In this document: in pieces, positions 16,872-26,733 of the stretch | How the letters are laid out: the number at the start of each line of letters is the position of its first letter | Position numbering within the stretch: position 1 is the stretch's first letter | Origin: Prevotellaceae bacterium | Lineage (GTDB): Bacteria > Bacteroidota > Bacteroidia > Bacteroidales > UBA932 | DNA: 64,000 nt | Assembly: GCA_031266015.1 (NCBI GenBank) | Contig: JAISBU010000008.1 | Span: forward strand, 1-64,000 | Direction: 5' to 3' | Position numbers and translations under genes: made by a program | The notes under the pieces: model-generated | Databases searched by the model: none | What the model was told of the DNA's origin: nothing | What the model saw: only the letters and a program-made list of their open reading frames with translations

Positions 16872-16880
16872 ATATGGCTG

Positions 16881-16945
16881 AAAGAGCAAAGACAACAGGA
16901 GCAAAGAGTTTTGTCTTTGCTCTTTAAATCCTTGTTCTTGAAGTC
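16881..16945. repeat. Inverted AAAGAGCAAAGAC repeat between qmcA and the S4 gene
   Basis: AAAGAGCAAAGAC (16881-16893) is the exact reverse complement of GTCTTTGCTCTTT (16913-16925), with ACAGGAGCAAAGAG between; CCTTGTTCTTG follows. The text resembles the GGAGCAAGGACAA/TTGTTCCTT repeats at 26.7 and 52.5 kb. It could act as a weak terminator but no T-run follows. Confidence 0.55.
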
Positions 16946-16954
16946 CCTTTTCTC

Positions 16955-17167
16955 ATGCATGAGTTTCAGCTGCATCCCGACGAAGAGTTTATTCCGCTCA
17001 TCCAGCTGCTAAAGGCAGCGCACATCGCATATTCCGGTGGCGAGGCACAGCAAATGGTGATGGACGGAATGGTGACGCTCAATGGGCAGGCAGAATCACG
17101 CAAGCGAGCGAAAATTCGTCGTGGCGATATAGTGCAAATGCAGGATGTGACAATAAAAGTAGTGTAG
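16955..17167 (+). CDS. Small S4-domain RNA-binding protein (YbcJ-like)
   Basis: A 70-residue protein that is essentially a single S4 domain: FIPLIQLLKAAHIAYSGGEA, followed by VMDGMVTLNGQAESRKRAKIRRGDIVQMQDVTIKVV. The GGEAQQMVMDGMVTLNG and R-K-R-A-K-I-R-R-G-D motifs match the YbcJ/RNA-binding S4 family. Such proteins bind structured RNA, and their cellular target is not well defined. It is followed by the branching-enzyme gene after 20 bp and preceded by repeat DNA. Length is normal for the family. Confidence 0.88.
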   Translation: MHEFQLHPDEEFIPLIQLLKAAHIAYSGGEAQQMVMDGMVTLNGQAESRKRAKIRRGDIVQMQDVTIKVV

Positions 17168-17187
17168 CGCCATAATTCCTCCTTTTT

Positions 17188-19173
17188 ATGAAAACACCCA
17201 AGCTTATCCAAAAAGATTCGGGGCTCAAACCCTATGAGGATGTAATTTGTAGGCGTATCAAAAGCGCAGAAAGTAAAGAGAGGGAGTTGACTCAAGGCAG
17301 TAAAAATTTGGCCGATATTGCCAACAATCACCTGTACTTCGGGTTGCACAAAACCGGAAATGGATGGGTAATCCGTGAGTGGGCGCCAAATGCCGAATAC
17401 GTCTATCTCATCGGAGATTTCAATGATTGGAAGTCCGACACTCGCTGGAAGCTTAGCTCCATCGGAGGAGGACGTTGGGAGTTACACCTACCTGCGAATG
17501 CGCTCAAACATTGCGACCACTATAAGCTACTCATTTGCTGGCCGGGCGGCAGCGGAGAGCGTATTCCCAGCTACTGCAAACGGGTGGTGCAAGATGAGAA
17601 AACTCACGTATTCTCAGCGCAAGTTTGGTATCCTCAACCCTACGTTTGGAAAAGCGCTCGTCCCAAAAAAGTAAAAAATCCACTGATTTACGAAGCGCAC
17701 GTGGGTATGGCTACCGATGAATATCGTGTAGGTACATATAATGAGTTTCGTGAGCGAGTGTTGCCACACATAGCATCGCTGGGTTACAACACTATTCAGC
17801 TTATGGCTATTCAGGAACATCCCTACTACGGGTCGTTCGGCTACCAGGTTTCTAATTTTTACGCACCCAGCTTCCGCTTTGGAACACCCGAGGAGCTAAA
17901 GCGATTGATTGACGCTGCGCATGCACTGGGCATTGCCGTTATTTTGGATATCGTACACTCACATGCCGTAAAAAACGACAATGAAGGATTAAGCCACTTC
18001 GATGGAACCGAATACCAGTTCTTCCATGCCGGAGCAAGAGGACAGCATCCCGTATGGGATTCACGCTGCTTCAACTACGGTAAAAACGAGGTGCTGATGT
18101 TTCTCCTATCCAACTGCAAGTATTGGTTAGATGAATTTCAGTTCGACGGATTCCGCTTCGACGGCGTTACCAGCATGATGTATCTCAACCACGGGCTAGG
18201 TACAAACTTCGTAAACTACAGAATGTACTACGATGAAACACAGGATGAAGACGCTATTACCTACCTCACCCTTGCCAATAAGCTTGTACACGAAGTTTAC
18301 CCGGCTGCGATTAGCGTTGCCGAAGATGTAAGCGGCATGCCGGGATTAGCCGGCCCCATTAAAGACGGCGGCATGGGTTTCGACTTCCGTATGAGCATGG
18401 GCATTGCCGACTTTTGGATAAAAACCCTCAAAACGAAAAAGGATGAACAGTGGCACGTTGGCGATATGTTTTACGAGCTAACCAACAAGCGTGCCGATGA
18501 AAAAACCATCTCTTACGCCGAGTCTCACGACCAAGCTATGGTGGGCGACAAAACCATCATATTCTGGTTGCTCGACAAGGAAATGTACACGGGCATGAAC
18601 GTGTTTGAACCTAACATTGCCGTTGACAGAGGTATTGCATTGCATAAGCTCATTCGCATGGCCTCGCTATCTACCGCCGGTGACGGCTACCTCAACTTTA
18701 TGGGCAACGAGTTCGGGCATCCTGAGTGGATTGACTTCCCTCGCGCAGGCAACGACTGGAGCCACCACTACGCCCGCAGACAATGGAACCTGGCCGATGA
18801 TAGTAACCTGCGCTATCGCTTCCTACAGGCATGGGATAAGGCAATGATTACGCTAACCAAAAATGAAAAAATATTCAACGAACGTCCGTTTGCCATTATA
18901 CAAAACAATGCAGACCAAGTTCTGATTTTCAAACGTGGAGATGTAGTATTTGCCTACAACTTCAACCCCACAAAATCATTCACCAGTTACGGATTAGAAA
19001 TTGATCCGGGTAAGTACAACATGCTCCTTAGCAGCGACAGCAAAGAGTTTGGCGGTTTTGACAGAGTAGATACTAAATCGCCATACTTTACCGTTTTTGA
19101 AAATAAAAAGAACTTGCTGAAGCTGTATTTGCCAAGCAGAACAATGGTGGTGCTGAAGAAAATGGAAGGATAG
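17188..19173 (+). CDS. glgB: 1,4-alpha-glucan branching enzyme (GH13)
   Basis: A 661-residue glycogen branching enzyme that introduces alpha-1,6 branches. A CBM48 N-terminal domain lies at about residues 55-150 (IREWAPNAEYVYLIGDFNDW). The GH13 barrel follows with AVILDIVHSHAV (region I), GFRFDGVTSMMY (region II with the nucleophile Asp), ISVAEDVSGMPG (region III with the acid/base Glu) and YAESHDQAMVGDKT (region IV with the stabilising Asp). The all-alpha-amylase-type C-terminal domain ends at residue 661. The size and motifs resemble the GH13_8 (eukaryote-like) branching enzymes often found in Bacteroidota. No glycogen synthase is in the window. Confidence 0.95.
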   Translation: MKTPKLIQKDSGLKPYEDVICRRIKSAESKERELTQGSKNLADIANNHLYFGLHKTGNGWVIREWAPNAEYVYLIGDFNDWKSDTRWKLSSIGGGRWELHLPANALKHCDHYKLLICWPGGSGERIPSYCKRVVQDEKTHVFSAQVWYPQPYVWKSARPKKVKNPLIYEAHVGMATDEYRVGTYNEFRERVLPHIASLGYNTIQLMAIQEHPYYGSFGYQVSNFYAPSFRFGTPEELKRLIDAAHALGIAVILDIVHSHAVKNDNEGLSHFDGTEYQFFHAGARGQHPVWDSRCFNYGKNEVLMFLLSNCKYWLDEFQFDGFRFDGVTSMMYLNHGLGTNFVNYRMYYDETQDEDAITYLTLANKLVHEVYPAAISVAEDVSGMPGLAGPIKDGGMGFDFRMSMGIADFWIKTLKTKKDEQWHVGDMFYELTNKRADEKTISYAESHDQAMVGDKTIIFWLLDKEMYTGMNVFEPNIAVDRGIALHKLIRMASLSTAGDGYLNFMGNEFGHPEWIDFPRAGNDWSHHYARRQWNLADDSNLRYRFLQAWDKAMITLTKNEKIFNERPFAIIQNNADQVLIFKRGDVVFAYNFNPTKSFTSYGLEIDPGKYNMLLSSDSKEFGGFDRVDTKSPYFTVFENKKNLLKLYLPSRTMVVLKKMEG

Positions 19174-19299
19174 ATGCAAAATCGACAAAAAGACAATTGG
19201 CAAATTGTTTAGCAAAATGCAAAAGAAAAAATCTACAAATTAAATCTTATTGTCGAAGTTGTCGAATTGCTTAAACTTACATAAATCTTTGATAATCAA

Positions 19300-20103
19300 A
19301 TGGTTAATATTGAAATAGGCTTAGAAAAATTCACCATAAACGTCTGTACCCTTGCCCGTAAAACAGGCAATTTTTTGCGTGAAGAGCGTAAGCAATTTTC
19401 CATGAATGCCGTTGAGGTAAAAGGGACGAACAACTTTGTAAGCTACGTTGACAAGCAAGCGGAAAAGCAAATTGTTGACGGGCTAAAAAATCTACTCCCC
19501 GAAGCCGGATTCATTGCCGAAGAGGGAACGGCGCAAAGCAACGACGAGCGCTATCGCTGGGTTATAGATCCGCTGGATGGCACTACTAATTTTATTCACG
19601 GCCTCTACCCTTTTGCCGTGAGCATTGCTTTAATGGATGGTGAACAAGCTATTATCGGCGTGATTTATGAGGTTGGTCTGGATGAATGTTTTTACGCCTG
19701 GAGTGGGAGCAAAGCATACTGCAACGGCAGTGAAATTACCGTTTCAGAGGCGCCAGCGGTAAAAGATTCTCTCATAGCCACCGGTTTTCCGTACACCGAT
19801 TTTGGCAAATTCGAAAAGTACATAAACAGCCTGCAATACCTGCTCAAAAATTCGCATGGTGCGCGCCGGCTTGGCTCCGCTGCCACCGACTTAGCCTATG
19901 TTGCCTGCGGTCGCTGCGATTCCTTCTACGAATATTCCTTAAGCCCGTGGGATGTGGCGGCCGGCGCGCTTATTGTACAGCAGGCCGGCGGAAAGGTCAG
20001 CGATTTTGCAGGGGGTAGTAGCTACATTTTCGGAAAAGAAATTGTTGCCACCAATGCAAAAACCTACGATGAATTCATGAAAATTGTAAAGACCTACTTT
20101 TAA
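19300..20103 (+). CDS. suhB: Inositol-1-monophosphatase family phosphatase
   Basis: A 267-residue metal-dependent phosphatase of the IMPase/FBPase fold. Motif 1 is WVIDPLDGTTNFIHGLYPFAVSIAL (metal-binding Asp residues), motif 2 is SPWDVAAGALIVQQAGGKVSDF, and GFIAEEGT supplies the catalytic Glu. The family dephosphorylates inositol phosphate or related sugar phosphates such as 3'-phosphoadenosine-5'-phosphate; motifs alone do not fix the substrate. It ends directly at the start codon of the glycosyltransferase gene (TAA then ATG with no gap), so the two are translationally linked. Confidence 0.9.
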   Translation: MVNIEIGLEKFTINVCTLARKTGNFLREERKQFSMNAVEVKGTNNFVSYVDKQAEKQIVDGLKNLLPEAGFIAEEGTAQSNDERYRWVIDPLDGTTNFIHGLYPFAVSIALMDGEQAIIGVIYEVGLDECFYAWSGSKAYCNGSEITVSEAPAVKDSLIATGFPYTDFGKFEKYINSLQYLLKNSHGARRLGSAATDLAYVACGRCDSFYEYSLSPWDVAAGALIVQQAGGKVSDFAGGSSYIFGKEIVATNAKTYDEFMKIVKTYF

Positions 20104-21120
20104 ATGATAAAGACCTCTGTTGTAATACTGAACTGGAACGGCCTCAAATTCTTGCAGCAGTTTCTATCCTCCGTTGTAGCCAACGCCACTGACAGCGAAA
20201 CCGAGGTTGTGGTTGCGGATAACGGCTCCACCGACGATTCGGTAAACTACATAGAGCAAAACTTTCCACAAGTAAGAGTTATCAAGTTTGATCAGAACTA
20301 TGGCTTTACCGGAGGTTACAACCGTGCGCTGGATCAGGTAAGCTCAACGTACACTGTGTTGCTCAACTCAGATGTGGACACTCCAAAAGGCTGGCTACAA
20401 CCGCTTGTACAACAAATGGATAGCAACAAAAAAATCGGTGCATGTATGCCTAAGATACTTGCCTGTAACAGACCTGAATATTTCGAATATGCAGGAGGTG
20501 CAGGAGGATTTCTGGATGTACTGGGCTATCCGTTCTGTCGTGGTAGAATTCTAGACGCAGTGGAAGTTGACAAGGGGCAATACGACAATACCCGAAACAT
20601 CTTCTGGGCAACAGGAGCTTGCATGATGGTACGCACAGAAGCTTATAAGCAGCTCGGCGGATTGGATGATGATTTCTTCGCGCACATGGAAGAGATTGAC
20701 CTCTGCTGGCGTATGCAGAACGAAGGATACCTGATACAGTGTGTCGGGCAATCCAAAGTATACCACGTAGGTGGAGGTACATTGCCAAACAACAATCCAC
20801 GCAAGCTATTTTTCAACTACCGCAATAATCTGCTGATGTTGTACAAAAATCTGCCGCAGAAATCACGGTATGTCGTGCTCGCCATCAGGCTACTTATGGA
20901 TTGGGCATCGGCAGTGGTATTCCTTTTGCAGGGCAAATTCTCCTTCACAAAATCCATTTTTAAAGCGCATTGGGAGTTTAGAAAAATGCGCAAAGGAAAA
21001 CGCCAGCCTCACAACCATCCGTTGAAAACCTTACAGGGCGTTTACCAGTGGAGCATCCTCATCTCCTACTTCTTGACCGGAAAAAGAACCTTCAGCCGAA
21101 TTATGGATAAACAAAATTAA
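20104..21120 (+). CDS. Family 2 glycosyltransferase
   Basis: A 338-residue GT-A enzyme starting IKTSVVILNWNGLKFLQQFL, followed by VVVADNGSTDDSVNYI and the DxD-type site TVLLNSDVDTPKGW. The acceptor region has FWATGACMMVRTEAYKQLGGLDDDFFAHMEEIDLCWRMQ, the usual rhamnosyltransferase-like (WbbL-type) signature. A hydrophobic segment (about residues 265-285, VVLAIRLLMDWASAVVFLL) near the C-terminus suggests membrane association. It probably transfers a sugar to a surface polysaccharide or lipid-linked intermediate. It is coupled to the phosphatase upstream; rluF follows after 15 bp. Confidence 0.9.
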   Translation: MIKTSVVILNWNGLKFLQQFLSSVVANATDSETEVVVADNGSTDDSVNYIEQNFPQVRVIKFDQNYGFTGGYNRALDQVSSTYTVLLNSDVDTPKGWLQPLVQQMDSNKKIGACMPKILACNRPEYFEYAGGAGGFLDVLGYPFCRGRILDAVEVDKGQYDNTRNIFWATGACMMVRTEAYKQLGGLDDDFFAHMEEIDLCWRMQNEGYLIQCVGQSKVYHVGGGTLPNNNPRKLFFNYRNNLLMLYKNLPQKSRYVVLAIRLLMDWASAVVFLLQGKFSFTKSIFKAHWEFRKMRKGKRQPHNHPLKTLQGVYQWSILISYFLTGKRTFSRIMDKQN

Positions 21121-21135
21121 CCGTTCTACCACCCA

Positions 21136-21885
21136 TTGGAACCCATTAGAATAAACAAGTACATCAGCGAAACCGGACTTTGTTCAAGGCGGGAAGCCGA
21201 CACACTTGTAGAGCAGGGTCGTGTAACCATTGACGGGAGGCAAGCCGAAACAGGCAGCAAAGTTTTACCGGGGCAGGTTGTCAAAGTCAATGGGCGCACC
21301 GTAAGCAACAATGCTGTGCAATCAGCTATTATTGCCTACAACAAACCGGTAGGCATTGTAAGCACTACCGACCCGAAAGAGCCTGACAATATCGTCCATG
21401 CAATCAACCATCCACAGCGCATCTTCCCTATCGGTCGGTTGGATAAAGATTCACAAGGACTTATTTTGCTTACCAACGAGGGGGATATTGTAAACAAGAT
21501 ACTTCGTGCCGGAAACAATCACGACAAAGAATATCTGGTAACCGTAAATAAGCCTGTTAACCAAGATTTTGCACGCCGCATGCAAAGCGGTATTCCAGTA
21601 CTGGGCGTTGTTACACGCAAATGCGAGGTTACGCTTTTAGGAAAAAACACCTTCAAAATCATACTGCGCCAAGGTCTCAACCGGCAAATACGACGCATGT
21701 GTGAATACCTGGGCTATGAAGTCACCAAGCTGGAGCGTGTACGTATTATGCATATTTTGCTGGGAAAGCTGAGAATTGGACAATGGCGAGATTTGACACA
21801 AGAGGAGGTTACGCTACTGTACAAGAAAATTGAGCATTCTGTAAAAACCGAGGAAGCATCGCAGCTGAAGAATAAAAGGAAGTAG
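21136..21885 (+). CDS. rluF: 23S rRNA pseudouridine synthase RluF-like
   Basis: A 249-residue pseudouridine synthase. It has an N-terminal S4 domain ([20 protein letters not shown]...[14 protein letters not shown]) and a catalytic domain with [19 protein letters not shown], the catalytic Asp in [21 protein letters not shown] and [18 protein letters not shown]. This matches E. coli RluF, which modifies U2604 of 23S rRNA, very closely over the whole catalytic region. The only possible start for the typical N-terminus is TTG at 21136. A basic tail (KNKRK) ends the protein. Confidence 0.92.
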   Translation: MEPIRINKYISETGLCSRREADTLVEQGRVTIDGRQAETGSKVLPGQVVKVNGRTVSNNAVQSAIIAYNKPVGIVSTTDPKEPDNIVHAINHPQRIFPIGRLDKDSQGLILLTNEGDIVNKILRAGNNHDKEYLVTVNKPVNQDFARRMQSGIPVLGVVTRKCEVTLLGKNTFKIILRQGLNRQIRRMCEYLGYEVTKLERVRIMHILLGKLRIGQWRDLTQEEVTLLYKKIEHSVKTEEASQLKNKRK

Positions 21886-21892
21886 AAGAATA

Positions 21893-22060
21893 CAAACCCA
21901 CGTCTCTACAGCGGGACAACCACCTAACCGTGCACGATTGCGTTGTCCTATACTGTTGATTATCAGGCGTTTTCTCTTAACATAATAGCATTATGCTTAC
22001 GGGCATCGTTCAGCCTAAGCTATGGGCATTGCTTAGTTTAGCTACAGAAAGCGCACACTA
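21893..22060. repeat. Dispersed intergenic repeat, copy 2
   Basis: This fills most of the 320-bp gap between rluF and tolC. It shares ordered blocks with 2925-3060 (CTTAACATAATAGCATTATG, CGTTCAGCCTAAG, GGGCATTGCTTAG) and begins CACGTCTCTACAG, the half-site of the palindrome next to copy 1. The block TTCAGCCTAAGCTATGGGCA plus TTG is the exact reverse complement of a 23-bp unit in the array at 27361-27475. The remaining bases to 22206 contain CTTCGACAGGCTCAGG, a common palindromic-repeat half. Confidence 0.75.
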
Positions 22061-22206
22061 TTGCGGGCGAAGCGAAGTAAGCTTAAGCCAATAGTACGAA
22101 TTACGATTGACTGGCGCCCGCACATACATCATGGCTGCATAGTGCAAACATGAGCTGCTTCGCTTCTTCGACAGGCTCAGGATGACGTCTTTATGGGCTT
22201 TTCCCT

Positions 22207-23556
22207 TTAGCTCGGCTCCATGTAAATTTGCGACATGCCACAGAGCTGCATGAGGTAAATCTCTGCGTATTTTGTCTGATATAGCGCGTTTACTACGCGG
22301 TCTTGAGCGTCGAGTAGGGTGCGCTGGAATTCACGCAGGCCAATGCTTGTAAGCTGTCCGTGCTTGTACTGCTCCATAGCCAAATCTACCTTTTGCTCTG
22401 CAAGGTCTTTGTTGTGCTGCTCCAGCTGCAGCAGGTTGATGTAGTGTAGATAGTTGGAGTACAGCTGCTGTAAATCTGTTTGCACCTGTAGCTGCTGGTG
22501 CTCGTATTCCAGCTCCCTGTTTTTCTGTTCCAGTACTGCATTCCGCTCCATTCTGCGCTGGTTGCTGCCGTCGTATATTTTTATACCTAAGGTAAGTCCG
22601 TAGTTGAAGCCTAAGTTTTCATAACGAGTATTACTTCCTGTGCTGTAGCTATTGCCGCTGTATCCATATCCTGCGTTGAAGTTCAAATATGGGTATCTTC
22701 CTGCTTCCACCTGCTTGCGCTCTTGTGCGGATACATCTCTATTTTTATCGTAAATCTTTAGCGATGTGTTGTTGAGTGTAGCCAGCTGCTCTAGCGTTGC
22801 CAGCTCTAAGTTGCGCTGCACCGTCAGCATGGTATCTTGCACGTAAATAGCCTGGTTAAAAGGTACCTGCAGCTTTTCTTTGAGCCTGATTTTTAGCTGC
22901 TTGATTCCCTCTGCATAGGTTGCATAGGTGGAGCTGTCGGCGTTGAAGTCCGCCTCGGCTTGCAGCACCTCAATGCGTGAACGGCTGCCGTAGTAAAACT
23001 GCTCTTGTGCAATACGCAAGCGGAAGCGTGACAGATCTAAGCTTTGACGAAGGTTTTTCATGCGGATTTTGCGTTGTACCACGTCGTAGTACATGGCGGT
23101 TACCTCCGCTACCAGCTGCTCTACGCTTAGCTTGGTGCTCAGCTCTCCAATTTGTTGCAGGTCTTTGTATCTGGACAGCGTGGCGGACATGTTGAAGCCG
23201 TCAAAGATTTTCCACGTAAGGCCTACGCCGAGGTTGTAGCTTCCGGTGTGGTTATTATCGTATTTAGCATCGGCGCCGGTGCGTGAATAGGTATTCTGAA
23301 AGTTGTTAAAAGTACCGCTATATCCGGCATTCCCATCAACGGTTGGCAGGTATCCGGCGTTGCCCGGCGAGGCATTATTGGCTGCTGCATCTGCTCTGTT
23401 TCTTGAGATTTTTACGTCAAAGTTTCTTTCTATAGCTTGCTCTACGCATCGCTGTAAATCAAATACTTCTTTGGCCTCTTTTGTTTTTTGTGCATGAAGT
23501 ACAGCGCCGGTCAAAAGGGCGAGCGAAAGCAGAAAATGTTTTTTGAAGAAAAGCAT
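22207..23556 (-). CDS. TolC-family outer-membrane efflux protein
   Basis: A 449-residue outer-membrane factor. A signal peptide (residues 1-22, MLFFKKHFLLSLALLTGAVLHAQ) precedes two OEP repeats made of long helices, for example FDLQRCVEQAIERNFDVKISRNRADAA near the start, VAEVTAMYYDVVQRKIRMKNLR and a second set from about residue 255 (EQLATLNNTSLKIYDKNRDVS). Tyr/Gly/Asn-rich segments (GNAGYSGTFNNFQN and GYGYSGNSYSTGSN) form the barrel strands. It is the last gene of the MFP-RND-TolC set on the minus strand, 10 bp after the pump gene, and forms the exit duct for that pump. Confidence 0.92.
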   Translation of the reverse strand: MLFFKKHFLLSLALLTGAVLHAQKTKEAKEVFDLQRCVEQAIERNFDVKISRNRADAAANNASPGNAGYLPTVDGNAGYSGTFNNFQNTYSRTGADAKYDNNHTGSYNLGVGLTWKIFDGFNMSATLSRYKDLQQIGELSTKLSVEQLVAEVTAMYYDVVQRKIRMKNLRQSLDLSRFRLRIAQEQFYYGSRSRIEVLQAEADFNADSSTYATYAEGIKQLKIRLKEKLQVPFNQAIYVQDTMLTVQRNLELATLEQLATLNNTSLKIYDKNRDVSAQERKQVEAGRYPYLNFNAGYGYSGNSYSTGSNTRYENLGFNYGLTLGIKIYDGSNQRRMERNAVLEQKNRELEYEHQQLQVQTDLQQLYSNYLHYINLLQLEQHNKDLAEQKVDLAMEQYKHGQLTSIGLREFQRTLLDAQDRVVNALYQTKYAEIYLMQLCGMSQIYMEPS

Positions 23557-23566
23557 AGGTAAGGTT

Positions 23567-26500
23567 TCAAATTTCAGGTTTTAAATTGTCATCGTTATTT
23601 GCGAGCTTGGCTCTGTCCTTTTTACTGGTTAGGTAGGTGTATGTGGCAGGAACTACGTACAGCGTCATAAAGGTTGAAATGAGCAAGCCGCCTGCTACCG
23701 CTGTACCCATCATGATACGGCTGTTGGCTCCCTCGCCTGTGGCAAAGGCCAGCGGCAGCACGCCAAGCAGGGTAGAGAGGCTGGTCATAAGAATAGGCCT
23801 GAAGCGCGCCGTGGCCGATTCTATAATAGCACTTCCGATGCTCAACCCGTTTTCGCGACGCTGGTTGGCAAACTCCACAATCAGGATGCCATTTTTAGAA
23901 ACCAAACCAATCAGCATGATAACACCGATTTGCGAGAAAATATTCATGGTTTTTCCGGCCCACCACAGAAACAGCAGCGCACCAAACAGCGCCAGCGGCA
24001 CGGTAAACATAATAATGAGCGGATCGCGGAAGCTTTCGAACTGTGCGGCCAGCACCAGGTAGATGAGCACAATGGCCAGCAGGAACGCGAACATAAGGCT
24101 AGAGGAGCTGTCGCGAAACTCTTTAGATTCCCCGGCCAGCGCGGTGCGGAAGGTTTCGTCCAGCGTTTCTTTAGCAATCCTGTCCATTTCGTCCAGCCCA
24201 TCGCCAATAGTTTTCCCTTTGGCCAATCCTGCCGATACGGTAGCCGAAACGAAACGATTGTACCGGTACAGGTTCGGCGGCGAGCTCTCTTCCCGGAGCG
24301 TTACCAGATTATCCAGCTGCACCATTTGGCTGGCGTCATTCTTTACGTAAATGGACTTCAGGTCCAGCATTTTGCTGCTGTACTGCTGCTCCATTTGACC
24401 GATTACCTGATACTGTTTAGAGTTGATGAAGAAGTACCCAAAACGTTGCCCGCTAAGGCCCAGCTGCAACGTCTGACCAATATTTTGGGTAGATACCCCC
24501 ATGAGGTTGGCCTTATCGCGGTTTATCTCCATGCGCACCTCCGGCTTAGTAAACTTGAGGTCAATGTCGGCCATTTGAAATACGGGGCTCTCGTAAACCT
24601 TAGCCATGAACCTGGGGGTAAACTCCTTCAACTTGTCCAGGCTGGTGGCCTGAAGCACGTACTGCACGGGCATTCCGGAGCGGCGGCCGCCAAAGGTACT
24701 TTGCTGCATAATAAAGGAGCGGGCGGCGGTGTACTGCTGCAGCTGCGGCGATAGCGCTTCGTAAAGCTGCTGCTGCGAGCGTTCACGCTCTTTTTGCGGC
24801 ACCAGTATAAGCCGGATAAAGCCACCGCCGATCCATGCCCGCATCAGGCTGGCCTGGGTCTCAGGGGCAGACTCAAGCGCTTCGTCATACACCTGATCCA
24901 TGTAGCGGTTCATGAAATCAAACGTGGAGCCCTCGGTACCGGAGCCGCGGATGATAAGCGCAGAGCGGTCCTCCAGCGGCGCCATTTCAGAGGGGATATT
25001 CATCCATAAGAACACCATGCCCACCAGCGTGATGGCGGTAATGGCCAGCGCCAGCCAGCGATGCCTCATAAAGGCGTTTAGCGAGCGGCTGTATACGCTG
25101 TTGAGCCCAACAAAAAACGGGTCGGTGACGCGGTACAGCCACGGCTGCCTTTTCCGGTGCTTCAGAATCTTGGTCGACAGCATGGGCGTGAACGTGAGCG
25201 CCACAAAGGCCGATATGAGCACCGAGCCCGAAATCACGATGCTGAACTCGCGGAAGAGGCGCCCCGTAGTTCCCTGTAAGAATACAATGGGCAGGAACAC
25301 CGCCACCAGCGTTATGGTGGTAGACACCACGGCAAAGAATATCTCGTCGGAGCCCTTCTTACCCGCCTCCAGCGGGCTCATGCCGGCCTCTATCTTCACG
25401 TAAATATTTTCCATCATCACAATGGCATCGTCCACCACCAGGCCAATGGCCAGCACTATGGCCAGCAGCGACAGCGTGTTGATGCTGAACCCCGCCAGGT
25501 ACATCACAAAGAACGCCCCCACCAGCGATACCGGAATAACCACCGTGGGGATAAGCGTGGTGCGCCAGTCGCGCAGAAACAGGAAAATGATCAGCACCAC
25601 CAGCACAAAGGCCACCACGATGGTTTCGCGCACCTCGCCGATGGAGGCCCGGATAAACTTGGTATTGTCGTACACCAGGTCAACCCTCACGTCCTCCGGC
25701 AGGTCTTTGGCGATAAGCGCCATGCGCTTGTATATCTCATCGGCAATTTCGACGTGGTTGGAGCCCGGCTGCGGAATAATGTTAACGCCCACCCCCGGCG
25801 TGCCGTCCAGCTTCATGATGCTGCGTATGTCCTCGGCGCCCAGCTCGGCGTAGCCCACGTCGCTGAAGCGGATAATCTTGTTGTCCTGCTGCGAAATGAT
25901 TAGGCGGTTGAAGTCGTTGGGGGTGGTCATTAATCCTTGCGCCCGAATGGTGAGCTCCACGTTCTCTCCCTCAAGCTTGCCCGAGGGCAGCTCCACGTTT
26001 TCGCGCAGCAGCGCGTTGCGCACATCCAGGGGAGTAAGCCCGTAGCCCGCCAGCTTGCTGGGGTTCATCCACAGGCGCATGGCGTAGCGCTTCTCGCCCC
26101 AGATGGTGATGGCGCTGATGCCCGAAATGGTTTGCAGCTGCTCCTTATAGGTGAGGTCGGCAAGCTCGCTGAGCTCCAGCAGCGAGCGCCGGTCGCTCTT
26201 GATGCCAATCATCATGATGGGGTCGGAGTCGGCGTCGGCCTTGGATACGGTGGGCGGGTCGCAGTCCTGCGGTAGCAGGCGCTGCGATTTGGACACCTTG
26301 TCGCGCACGTCGTTAGCGGCCGACTCCATGTCGCGGCTCAGCTCAAACTCTACCGTAATGCGGCTGCTGCCGGTGCTGCTGGTGCTGGTGAGCGAGCGTA
26401 TGCCCTCAATGCCGTTGATGCTCTGCTCCAGCGGCTCGGTAATCTGCTTCTCAATAATGTCGGCGTTGGCGCCAATGTAGCTGGTGCTGACCGATATGAT

Positions 26501-26629
26501 GGGCGGGTCTACGCTGGGGTACTCGCGCACGCCCAAAAACGTTAGCCCGATCATGCCAAACAGCAGTATCACAATCATGAATACCGTTGAAAGTACCGGG
26601 CGGTCTATGCTGGTGGACGAAAGGCTCAT
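23567..26629 (-). CDS. RND multidrug efflux pump, HAE1 family
   Basis: A 1020-residue inner-membrane proton-driven pump. It starts SLSSTSIDRPVLSTVFMIVILLFGMIGLTFLGVREYPSVDPPIISV, followed by the porter domain, and has the proton-relay Asp pair at residues 400-401 within GLVVDDAIVMMENI (TM4). The second half repeats the fold, with NGILIVEFANQ and AFATGEGANSRIMMGTAV in late TM segments. The order of membrane segments and the length fit AcrB-like pumps, which export hydrophobic drugs, bile-like compounds or dyes. It is coupled to tolC. Almost 1 kb of repeats separates it from the membrane fusion protein gene upstream. Confidence 0.95.
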   Translation of the reverse strand: MSLSSTSIDRPVLSTVFMIVILLFGMIGLTFLGVREYPSVDPPIISVSTSYIGANADIIEKQITEPLEQSINGIEGIRSLTSTSSTGSSRITVEFELSRDMESAANDVRDKVSKSQRLLPQDCDPPTVSKADADSDPIMMIGIKSDRRSLLELSELADLTYKEQLQTISGISAITIWGEKRYAMRLWMNPSKLAGYGLTPLDVRNALLRENVELPSGKLEGENVELTIRAQGLMTTPNDFNRLIISQQDNKIIRFSDVGYAELGAEDIRSIMKLDGTPGVGVNIIPQPGSNHVEIADEIYKRMALIAKDLPEDVRVDLVYDNTKFIRASIGEVRETIVVAFVLVVLIIFLFLRDWRTTLIPTVVIPVSLVGAFFVMYLAGFSINTLSLLAIVLAIGLVVDDAIVMMENIYVKIEAGMSPLEAGKKGSDEIFFAVVSTTITLVAVFLPIVFLQGTTGRLFREFSIVISGSVLISAFVALTFTPMLSTKILKHRKRQPWLYRVTDPFFVGLNSVYSRSLNAFMRHRWLALAITAITLVGMVFLWMNIPSEMAPLEDRSALIIRGSGTEGSTFDFMNRYMDQVYDEALESAPETQASLMRAWIGGGFIRLILVPQKERERSQQQLYEALSPQLQQYTAARSFIMQQSTFGGRRSGMPVQYVLQATSLDKLKEFTPRFMAKVYESPVFQMADIDLKFTKPEVRMEINRDKANLMGVSTQNIGQTLQLGLSGQRFGYFFINSKQYQVIGQMEQQYSSKMLDLKSIYVKNDASQMVQLDNLVTLREESSPPNLYRYNRFVSATVSAGLAKGKTIGDGLDEMDRIAKETLDETFRTALAGESKEFRDSSSSLMFAFLLAIVLIYLVLAAQFESFRDPLIIMFTVPLALFGALLFLWWAGKTMNIFSQIGVIMLIGLVSKNGILIVEFANQRRENGLSIGSAIIESATARFRPILMTSLSTLLGVLPLAFATGEGANSRIMMGTAVAGGLLISTFMTLYVVPATYTYLTSKKDRAKLANNDDNLKPEI

Positions 26630-26733
26630 AATTTACTATTTATTATTTACGGTTGATGATTAAAGAGCAAGGACTACAGGAGCAAGGACAACTTCAGCCT
26701 TTGTCTCTTATTCTTTTGTTCCTTTGTTCCTTA

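Noticed and set aside
19284-19291. AATCTTTG as a promoter box for suhB
   Set aside because: One mismatch to TAnnTTTG and only 9 bp from the start codon.
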